This document shows positions 33,001 through 45,000 of a stretch of 64,000 bases of DNA, piece after piece. The DNA is from Gibbula magus (Eukaryota; Mollusca; Gastropoda; Trochida; Trochidae). The DNA is taken from positions 27,292,368 through 27,356,367 of the forward strand of contig OW388292.1 in NCBI GenBank assembly GCA_936450465.1, in the 5' to 3' direction. Below the pieces are notes generated by a model. That model was not told where the DNA came from and did no database searches. It saw nothing but the letters and a program-made list of their open reading frames with translations. The translations under genes were made by a program, and so were the position numbers. How positions within the stretch are numbered: the stretch's first letter is position 1; each line of letters starts with the position of its first letter.

Positions 33001-36000
33001 AGCCGGAAAAAGACCGAGGCTATATTTGAAAATCTTTAAAAATCTTCACATATTCAATGGCTTTTACAATTTTGATAAGTTGTCATGCAAAGAGAACACG
33101 GCCGCGATCTGTACGTGCTACACGCCTGAAACGCATGTGGTCAATGGGAGCTGGACCTGTCTCATGTATAACACAGGGTTCACACTTCATACTAGCTCTG
33201 ATATCGTGATCCTTCGTAGCTCAGTTGGTAAGGGTGTATATTTGACCAGTGTAGGGTCCAGAAATTGAAAAATCACAAGAAATTGTAATATTTTAAAATA
33301 GTATAGTTTAGAAGAAAGATTTCATATATTCATAAGCCTTTAAAAAATATTCTACCATGACATTGCTGGATACTCGATTCTGATTGGTTCTCCATAAAAT
33401 CTAGCGTGATCAATTCTGCGTTCGGTTTCAATTTAAAATTTACTCGCTATCAATCCAGTATAACATGTCTCTGATTTTAAAACACAGTAGGTTTATCTCC
33501 TAATAAAAATTTAATAGCTATTGAAAACACTTTCCTAAAGAATGCCAGATAAAGTACTTGTGGAGGTTTAGTTGGTTAAAGAAGACCCCGGTGAGAGAAT
33601 TGAGTGACATCACTAGAGGTTTATAAATGATCAGACCTATATAATGTCTTCAACATATTATCAAAGCTCTTGAAATGGTGAACCACTTTACATTTTCACC
33701 CTTTCCATGCCCTTACGTTTGGAAGTAGGACCATTAAATAAACAAGGCATAAGTGAGCACATCTCACATAGCCTTGCCTTTAGTTTGAAAACTTTCACAT
33801 TACATAAATTTATTTGAAAACATGAGCAGTCAATCATGTCAGTGAAAAGTGAATGACGATAACTTTCAATGAACACAAGTTGTAACCACTCAAAGCCATA
33901 ACAGCATCAGAGATATTTCAAGATATACTCGGGAAATGAAACTAGCTTGGTTGTTTTTTGTCCAAATTTTAAATTTTCGAGCACCTTGGAGTTGAAACCC
34001 CTAAAAGTGTAAGGACAACAGACAGAAAATAACCACGTTCCATGCCATAAGACAATTTTTCCTAAAAGGCCTGATGAGCTAAAAGGTAACATCATTCATA
34101 AAATGACCACATCTTTCACACACATCATGAACACACCTTGCTGGAACATACAACTAGAACCAGCATGTGTGTCTATACGTACAGACTGAGCTCGCTGGCC
34201 GTGAGCTGCTCCTGGTTGTTGAGCAGTAGACTCGTCTGTTCCTCCATCATCACCCGCATCTTCTCCATCGCCTCCAGGGACAGGTGGCAGCGCTGGATCT
34301 CCTGCAAGGGGAGGCAACTCTTGATGTATTCTCAACTTCTGTATTTGTTTCAAATCTCAAATATAGGCCGACAGTATTTTTAAAAGTATTTTGGAGGATA
34401 ACTTTGTAGAAATGTTTTATTTTAATGTTCAATCTCCTGTCAATGTTTGGTATAATTACTTAATCCACATCCAGTAGTATAAATTCAAATAGAAAGCTTG
34501 CTAACACAAAGTAAAAGTAAGCTTAGCTCACATTGCCTGTAGTTTGAGTGTTTTCAAAAAGCATTCATTAATGTCATGTCAATATTGTGCATGCTAAATT
34601 GAAGATCCCCCCCCCCCCCCCCCCCACCACCACCACCCCCCCTTGATCTGCCTATGTCATAGTGAAACGTGCATTCAGTTAAAGATTCAAGTACCATCTG
34701 ATACTAGCTAAACATGGTTAGTGCTAGACAAGTTATTACCATTATTATATAACTTGTAGGCCATGTTCAAGCCCCTTCTGGTCACATAAGGCAAGGGACT
34801 TCTAACGATTATTTTGGAAAGTTCAAAGTTGATAGTGAAGAAGATTACCTGGTTGAGATACTCGTACTTGTCGTGGTAGTTGTTGTAACACTGCTGCTTG
34901 TCCAGGTACATCTTGTTGACCTGTTTCAGACGAGACAGCTTCGTGTACAGGCTGTCACCCTCATCCTCCTCCGTCAACCACTGCAACATCACATCATCAG
35001 CATCGTCAACATCAAGATCCTCATTATTACCCTTTCCCTTTCTCCTTATCAACTAGATCAGTAACATCAGGGGGAAAGGTCCTCAATATTATAAACTTGG
35101 TGATAATCTCTAATATTGTCAGACTCCCTCATAACATTAATATCATTATCTAAATTGATATCATCATAAACATCATCACAATTATCACCATTTTACCTGC
35201 TTAGCAAAGAATATCTGTGATAGACTATCTTTTACCCTTTGGCAATACCATACAAATCCCTTTTTGCAAAAAAGCATGAAGGGTTCATGAGGATTAAGCA
35301 ATTCAAAAGCGCTAGTATCAACATAATTGCACCAACAATCAACATCAGCTGCTAGCTGCTGTTTAAAGCAACCTCAGTAACATCAAAGCAACATCATACA
35401 GCATTATAAACAGCATTACCATAGCCAATACCAAAAACAGCAGTGAACCAGAAGCGACGATATCATCAACAGCAGCAAACAGCATTGATATCATAAACAA
35501 CACTGATATCATTGTTGTTGTCATGTTATCATCAGTGTCATGATCATCACAAGGAACAGTATCAAAGAAGCAGGCACATAGCTATCATCAAAGGAATTGT
35601 TGTCACTGTCAACACATTAATCGTTGTCAGTAGATCAAATGTTCAGAAATATGTAAAAAAAACTCATAACTAATTTTAAAATTCATATAATAATATCCAA
35701 ATAATCTTGGATGTTTCTTCTGATTAATTCCCAAATGAAGTAATATTGCTAGGGATCAACGACGTACGTGAACTACAAAGAGTCGAGAACTTCACAACTA
35801 GGAAGTGAGGACAGAGGGTACCGAAGCTTGACCTTTGCACCAATGGAGTCCAACATCCACAAAAGAGTTATAAACATATCATTTTGAATTGATCACATAC
35901 TTGATACTTATCAAGGTTTATTTGAACGACTCTGTAATACTCAATGTGGTTTGAATTTAAAGGAAGAGTTCATGAGCTACATCTCCAAGGCCTTCTCATC

Positions 36001-39000
36001 GCTAAGATGGTTGGAAGTGTTATACATAGAGATAGGCTATAGACCAACTTGCAACTTGAGCAAATTATACATAGAAAATTTGACATTTTTTGTCATATGG
36101 TTTTATTCTAAGGGTAAAATAGTTATATTTCTTATGGTTACATATTTAAGGGTCAAATATTTTATATTTCTCACAGTTTTATTCTCAAATATTTTCACAT
36201 TTTTTATGGGTTTTTTTTAAAGGATCAAATATTTGATATTTTTCTTAGTTTTATTCTAAAAGATCAAATATTTGACATTTCTAGTAGTTTTATGCTGAGA
36301 GTCAAATATTTGACATTTCTTATGGTTTTATTTGAAAAGGGTAAATATTGGACATTTCCAATGGTTTTATTCGATGAGTCAAATATTTGACAAATCTTAT
36401 GGTTTGATTCAAATGGGTCATGGCTTCCTTCGTCGATTAATCACCCACAGATATACAAGTACATGTACTTTGCCTGTTGCATAGAAAACAAATTTCTTGT
36501 GCAGTTGAAAACTCTCATGTGCTATGCATATTTTGGATATATGGATAGTAGCTAATGAAAAGTCTTTCTCATTGTTATTTTACAATTAGAACAAGAAAAA
36601 GTCCTCCTCCTGATAGAAACTACTCACAGAGTGATCTGAGCGGCGGTAGGGGTACAACAGTTTAATGTCCAGGCTGCAGTTGTGAATCCGGAGTGATGTA
36701 GTCTGGTATTTTTCTATCAGCTCCACAACAGAATTAAACTCGCACGGCTCCGCAAACCCAAACTTGTTTCCTTGGCGGAGGATCTTGATGCACTTGTTTG
36801 TGCCATCCTTCCTGTAACATTAACCTTCATTGAGGAAGAAAGAAACAAGACACTCTTCCTTGAGTGGCAAGTACCAAGTCCATCATGTCTGAATAACTTT
36901 GTTTGTGAACTAAGTGAAACCTCTTCATCTATTTAGTCATGTGACATCTAATTTTGTGAAGTGTTTCCTTGACATTCATTAAATGTGGAATTAACTATCC
37001 CCACAATTGACAGCTACTTAATCAAATTTCATTGGTTTGCATTCTAAAATTAAAACCAATCATAATGCACTACGTACGGCAGAAGCACACACATTAAATA
37101 ATGAGCTGAATAGATCAGCATGGGCCAATGAAGAACACTGCCTCTAGAGTTGTTATGATACAGCATTATCATTAATCTATCTGATGATAAATATATCAAT
37201 ATTTTTTTCATTTTCATTTACTTTTTAAAATTTCATTTTCCAAAGAATTAAGGGTTTATGTCAAAGAAGAGCTAGTTGGTCCCATGCAGCACAGTGAATG
37301 ATATATTCCTAGATTGGAGGATGTTTCTCTCAGGGAACTGTACAGTACAGTTCACTATATTTTCAGTACAGAATCAAGAATACATATTTAAATCATTGCT
37401 ACAAACCCCTTTTTGTTGATGAAAAAAACTTTGTATGAATGTAAGAAAAAACTGAAAATAAATCCTAAAAATTTATTGAATAAATAAATTTAAATATTAT
37501 AAGAAAGATGAATTTAACTGAAATTATGATGCTCGATATATACCAAACATAACTTGATAGACAGTGTACAGAACTGAAAGCAAATGACTGTGGTTGAATT
37601 AGTGTTGTAATGAACTGCATTTCCCGTTTATTCCACCCACCTGAGAACAAGGGTGTATTCCCCGGGAGTGGTGGAGTTGCGCACAAGAAACGTGCCGTCG
37701 GCAGTGTCAAACAGTTTCTCCCCAGCATCACTCCTGAAACATGCAGGTAACAGAAATAAGATCTATGTACATACTAGTCACATTGCTGAGGATCAAACCT
37801 ACTTCAACATTCAACTGTTACATGAAGTAAAATCTCATTCCAGTCTAAACATAAAATAGAGACATTGTTTTCAGTTGTCAGTGAGTGTGTCATTGTCTCC
37901 TGGATCTCACTTATGTTATTGACAGGTGTTCTGTAAGGATTAGTGAATCTTCTGTGATACGCAAATGTTTACATTGTTAGAGAAATTGGTCCATCAAAAA
38001 CATTTTTATTCACACATCACTACTGACTAAATACCAGCCTCACCCTTTTAATGTCACTACACTGAGCTGAAAAGGAGTCAAATGAAATCTGTATCAAGTC
38101 AGTACTTATAGATAAAATACAACATTAATAAGATTTTAATACAAGCAGATCTGACTTAACACTTTGAGTGATCCTTAGTAATTTATGGAGAGTATAAAAG
38201 AAAACCTGAATATAAAAGAGACAGTAATCTATAAATCATGTAAAAGAAAACTGAAAGTTAGAGAAAAACATCCTACCACAACTTCAAATATCAAAACCAC
38301 ATGGACTATTTTATTGTATAAGATACCCACAGCAATAACACACAGGCAGTCAATGGGATCGACAGCGTGCTCAATGGGACAATAAAACAAGATTGTGATT
38401 TAGGACGTCAGTTAGAGCGCCGCTTAGCAAACGATGTCATATTTACATCACTTTGATTGTTCAATTGCTAGTGAATGTGTTCTGCGATGGGAGGCATTAA
38501 TATTTTCAAAATATAGTTTATACAAATAGCATAATATCTCAACGGTTTTTATATAAAGCCAAGTAATTGTTTAAGGGCATCTCATATAAGAAATATAAGA
38601 CTTGATGGTGTGCTTTATAGTAGAATAAAACATAGCTGGGAGCATATATCAGGCTGTGCCCTTTGTGTTTTATGCTCCCTGCTTTGTTTTATTTTACCAT
38701 TATAATACACCAACTCGTCTTCTTTTTCCTACTTCAAAAAGTAGAAGAGAGCTTTAAACATGATGGAAATCATTTAATATCATCATAGTAATATGGTCCT
38801 TCAAAAGGTATGAATTATGTTTTTCAATAATGAAAAGTTGCAGTAAATTCTCATGGAACAGGTTTGATGGTTACAAGTTACACAGCACGTGTACTGTAAT
38901 AAATGGTTAGTTAATCTGCATAAATCTGGACACCTTCCACATATATTGAATAACAAACTGAGTTTATTGTGCAGGGTTTCATATAAATATAAATGATTAG

Positions 39001-42000
39001 AACTGATTAGTTATAAAACAATTTATTCACTTCTGTCACAAGGACAGCTGTATTTTCCTTCTCATACAAATTACAAATCATCTCAAACTGATCTTACTTG
39101 AGAAAGGATTTAATGTTCTACAATAAGAACAAAAACATAACACAGTGTAACAAAACTGTAATACTTTGAATTACATCAGTATCAATTATTCAATCTTTTA
39201 ATTTATTATTACATTGTATCACACAGCTTGTACTACAAACTTGAGCTATTTTAGTACAATGTTTGACAAACAGAACATGTATATGATAAAGTATAACAAA
39301 CTTCAACAATCTGGGTGATATTTGGAGTATCACATACAGTCACTGTAAAAAGGTCACATTGACATCAGTACTCTTTACTTCACACTACAAGTTCATTGTT
39401 TTTAGACTTGGTTCCAACAACAAAAAACATGACTACTAAACTTTATACAAAACTTACTCATGATGCATGTTGAAATAGAAGTGATATCAGTTATATCCTG
39501 AATCATTTACATCCTTGATCAGTATATATACAAGAGAACAAGGTTTTCCTCCAGAAATCTGGAATATGCCTAGTCAGTGGGGAAAATGTTTTGATTTAAA
39601 ATGGCGTTTTTATTCACTCATATCTTTGTTTTAGAACAAGTTTTTTTCTGATGAATCATAGATTAGCTAATTGAAGTTTGAGTGCTAGAATTGATCGAAC
39701 AAAAGCATTACTTGAAGGCAACACAGCAATTATTGTTATGGTGCTTTCCTTTATTATATTGTTTACAGTTTTAAGCTGTAAACTTTTCCATAAGCCAAAC
39801 ACTGACTGGTTGTGAGTATATTTTATAGGTCTTGTTGACATGGTATTTTCAATGTAAACTTAACTTGTGACACTACCATATAATAAACAACATGTCTCTC
39901 TTAGTTTGAACAACTCCCTTTAGAACATATTTTCATGTAAATTTGATGAAGCCCTTTACAAGAAGTAATCCCGACCCCCATTTCATAATACCTGGATGTC
40001 TCTGTTACTTGAACAAATCTGATTGATCCATTAAAGGGGCAGTAGCACGTTTTTTCGCTCAAATAAGTTGATGAAATTTATTTGAAAAATAATGTCACTA
40101 ATAGTAAAACACCCTTCTCTCTTCAAAAAATCAAGTTAAAAAATAGCGTACATGGTTCGGTAAAGCCATGGAAGTCATTTTGTAATTCTAAATAATAAAA
40201 TGTGTTCACATTAAAATGGTCGCCATGCAATTTTTCCATTATACGCAACACCGTTATTACCACTACGGAAAATTGGTTTGTGTAAAAATATGTTTTACCC
40301 TCTAAAGTAAATATAAATGACATAAACTATAATATAAATGGGAAATTTGAAAAAAATAAAATTGGAAAAAAACGTGCTACAGCCCCTTTAGGCCTGATGA
40401 GCTAATAAAACTGGTATTTCATATAAGCAAATATTCTGTTACAATATTATTCCACCCCATAGATTCAGTCCATTATACACAAATACCATTGTGACAGCTG
40501 TTTTGGTATTGTAATGTCATAACTGTGATACATTAGGATATCCTACCTCAAGCAGTAGTACACTTCTGTAGTACTATTGCTGTAAACTATTACACTGCAT
40601 GGTATTTCTACAGCAAGCAATTTACACGAAAACACGATGTTCAAACTGTCATTATATTATAGAAAAGGAGTTGACTATATATTACTTGCTGGTTGAAGAT
40701 ATCGCTGTTTACTATTAAAATCTACAATCGTGAGCTGTCAATTGACATGACATCATAATCACTAGGATTTGACATCACAAGGTTAGCGGAGCGACCGCAG
40801 TAAGTTTCTTCTTACAAGCGAGCGTCATTTCACCAATATTTATTTAAATTTAGTTTAAATTAAAACTGGGAGTAATAAATAAAATACTTAACTTTAATTA
40901 ATTTAATTAATTTTATGGGGACGTTGTTTAATATTCTCTATATTGTACTTTATCATTAACCACATTCGCCGCACACTCACTCATTAACCACAGCCTCTAT
41001 AACACCAGTGAAACGGAGGTATTCAGAAGGAGGATGTTGACTTGTCACATTCAGACATTATGCATTGACATTATCCCAGAGAACAAAGAGAGACTGTGTC
41101 AGTTCCTCAGTAAAGGGATGTTATTTACAGAAGTCTTTACAGGGTTTCATTGACTGACAGCAGGAAAATCTGAACATAGTTTAAAACTGAAGAAGTGAGT
41201 TTGCCCAAATGCACGCAGTTGTATTATGTTAACTGTTTCATTGGAAAATAGAAAGGTTATTAGCTATGGATTAAAGACATGTGACTTTCTTTGAGAGCGA
41301 GTTGAAGATGAATATTAAATTGTGAGGATTATAAGTCCTTGAAGGGCACTTAGAAGTGGAATACATAAGAAGAGTTTCTTTATAATAACATTACATAGTG
41401 TATGCTTACTCCTCCATCAGGGGAATGTAAGATGAACTAACTTTAAATACTACTACTATACTGAATAGCACAGCACAGTATTAGAACAATTCATAGAGCA
41501 TATAATACTTTTGGAAGCAAATGTTTTTACTTGACAAACCAAATTATGTAATTTATAAGGCTGGGTCTTGCACCAAATTTTGTATTGCAATATATTGTGA
41601 TTGACAGCCCCTGCATATTGTGAACTTATTGAATGAACTTTATTCCACTATACCGTATTTCCTCTAATCGAACCCGGGCCTCTATTAGAACCCGGGCCTC
41701 CAATACAACCCGGGGGGTAAGGGGTGCTGAGGTAAATACAACCCGGGTCTCCAATAGAACCCAGGTCTCTATTAAAACCTGGGCTTTTACGTTAACTGAA
41801 TACCCCGTGTTGCAATATAAAATAGTTATATACACTCATTTTGAGGAGAACTATTGTGTGACCATGTGAGATTCAGCATAACAGGTCTATGATAACAAAT
41901 ATCCGTCTTGTTCAGTTAATTTTCCTTTTACAATAAGTGACCCCAAGAAGATTATAAACATCAATTCATGTCTGAAGAAATATAACCCGGCCTCCAATAC

Positions 42001-45000
42001 AACATGGGTCTCTAATAGAACCCGGGGGGTAAGGGGGTGCTGAATGAAATAGAACTCCGGGGTTGTATTAGAGGAAATACGGTATTTCATACTGCTAGAG
42101 GCAGTTTAACATTACACTTTTGATAAACTGGCTTGCAGAACATTCACAATACATTTCTCAAAAAGATAAAAGTTGTACATAAATATTTTGATAAAGTAGC
42201 TCCCAAAACAGCAACTATCACTTGTCAATTTTACAAGATATGTATGATATATGACTATATTTCACTTCCAAGATGTTTGTTGCTATAAATTGTTCTAAAA
42301 AAAAAACATATTGCAACAATTGTTCTGCACAATGCGTACCGGAATATACTGATATATCTGTAATATTGCACAGCCCAAGTGATTTATATTCAAGTATTCC
42401 TTCCCAAAGCATTACAATAAACTACACATAGAATCCTTACCATACCATGAGAATAAACTACTTACAGCATTGAATCCTTACCATACCATGAGAATAAACT
42501 ACTTACAGCATTGAATCCTTACCATACCATGAGAATAAACTACTTATAGCATAGAATCCTTACCATATCATGAGAATAACTAATTACATCAAATAGAATG
42601 TTTACCATCGCATGAGCATTAATTAATCATATTATGAAATCCTTACCATAGCATGAGCATTAACTATTTACAGCATGGAATCCTTACCATAGCATGAACA
42701 TTAACTATTTACAGCATGGAATCCTTACCATAGCATGAACATTAACTATTTACAGCATTGTATACTTACCATAGCATGAACATTAACTATTTACAGCATG
42801 GAATCCTTACCATAGCATGAACATTAACTATTTACAGCATGGAATCCTTACCATAGCATGAACATTAACAACTTATAGCATGGAATCCTTACCATAGCAT
42901 GAGCATTAACTATTTACAGCATGGAATCCTTACCATAGCATGAGCATTAACTATTTACAGCATGGAATCCTTACCATAGCATGAACATTAACAACTTATA
43001 GCATGGAATCCTTACCATAGCATGAGCATTAACTATTTACAGCATTGTATACTTACCATAGCATGAGCATTAACCATTTACAACATGGAATCCTTACCAT
43101 AGCATGAGAATAAACTACTTACAGCATGGAATCCTTACCATAGCATGAGAATAACTACTTACATCAAATAGAATGTTTACCATCGCATGAGCATTAATTA
43201 CTCATATTATGGAATCCTTACCATAGCATGAGCATTAACTATTTACAGCATGGAATCCTTACCATAGCATGAGCATTAACTATTTACAGCATTGTATACT
43301 TACCATAGCATGAGCATTAACTATTTACAGCATGGAATCCTTACCATAGCATGAACATTAACTATTTACAGCATGGACTCCTTACCATAGCATGAACATT
43401 AACTATTTACAGCATGGAATCCTTACCATAGCATGAACATTAACTATTTACAGCATGGAATCCTTACCATAGCATGAACATTAACTATTTACAGCATGGA
43501 ATCCTTACCATAGCATGAACATTAACTATTTACAGCATGGAATCCTTACCATAGCATGAACATTAACAACTTATAGCATGGAATCCTTACCATAGCATGA
43601 GCATTAACTATTTACAGCATGGACTCCTTACCATAGCATGAGCATTAACTAGTTACAGCATGGAATCCTTACCATAGCATGAACATTAACTATTTACAGC
43701 ATGGAATCCTTACCATAGCATGAACATTAACTATTTACAGCATGGAATCCTTACCATAACATGAACATTAACTATTTACAGCATGGAATCCTTACCATAG
43801 CATGAACATTAACTATTTACAGCATGGAATCCTTACCATAGCATGAACATTAACAACTTATAGCATGGAATCCTTACCATAACATGGGCATTAATGTAAT
43901 ACTCATATTATGGAATCCTTACTAAACCATGAGAATAAACTACTTACAGCATTGAATCCCTACCATAGCATGAGCATAAACTACTTACATTATGGAATCC
44001 TTACCATAGCATGAGCATAATAACGTTCAGCATAAAATCCTTACCATAGCATGAACATTAACAACTTATAGCATGGAATCTTTACCATAGCATGATAGTC
44101 AACCCCAAACGCTCACCTTGTTATAGAGTTGTGATTCCTAATAAGTTGCCACTCAAAATTGTTTCCCACTTATTTATTCAATAGCTTAGGTGTTATTGAC
44201 ATGTCATAATGGACATAGCTTTTTTTTCTTTTCTTTTTTTTAATTCACTTTTTATTACAGAAACCCTGTTACAATATGCGCATCCCCCCCAGGGAAGAGG
44301 AAGCCCAATAAAAGTTGTTGGTCAAGAAAAGGTTCCTGAATTTTGTTATTATTTACACACGATACAAAGACAAAACATTCACTCACTCATTCACACTTTT
44401 ATCTCTATGTACATGTGATAAAAGGAATCAAAGTCTAACTATTCTCGAATGTTCATCAACTTGTCATTTCATAAACGACATGACACATGTATACAAATTT
44501 GAGAGTTAATGATGGACAGGATGCAAGAAGCAACAATTCGAAAGATTACACAATTGCGATAGTATGATACAACATCCACTTTTGGTAAAACTTGTCCTGA
44601 TTACTTTTACTAAAGGCTATCTGTTTTTCAATGAATACCTGTTGGAAATGCAATGTCTAAAATGGTTAAAACTGATGGAGGTTTTTAAAACCTTACATTT
44701 ATATATGAAATATTTTGCTAGAAGCAACAGCAAATCAAAGACATTGTCAGTGTATACATTCTTTCTTAATCCAAACACAACAAGTTGCAAGTCAAAATTC
44801 ATGTTGTGAACATGAGGACATTTGTGATAATGGACATAGTTGTCAATGAATATATTTAGTAATACTTCATTCATTTCATCCAGTTATGACACATCAACTG
44901 GGAAAATACAGGAAATGTCAAGTAATACAGGAAAACTGGGTCAGTATGGGACGAACAAACTACTCCAGATTGCATAGTTATTGTAATCATGAACTTAATA

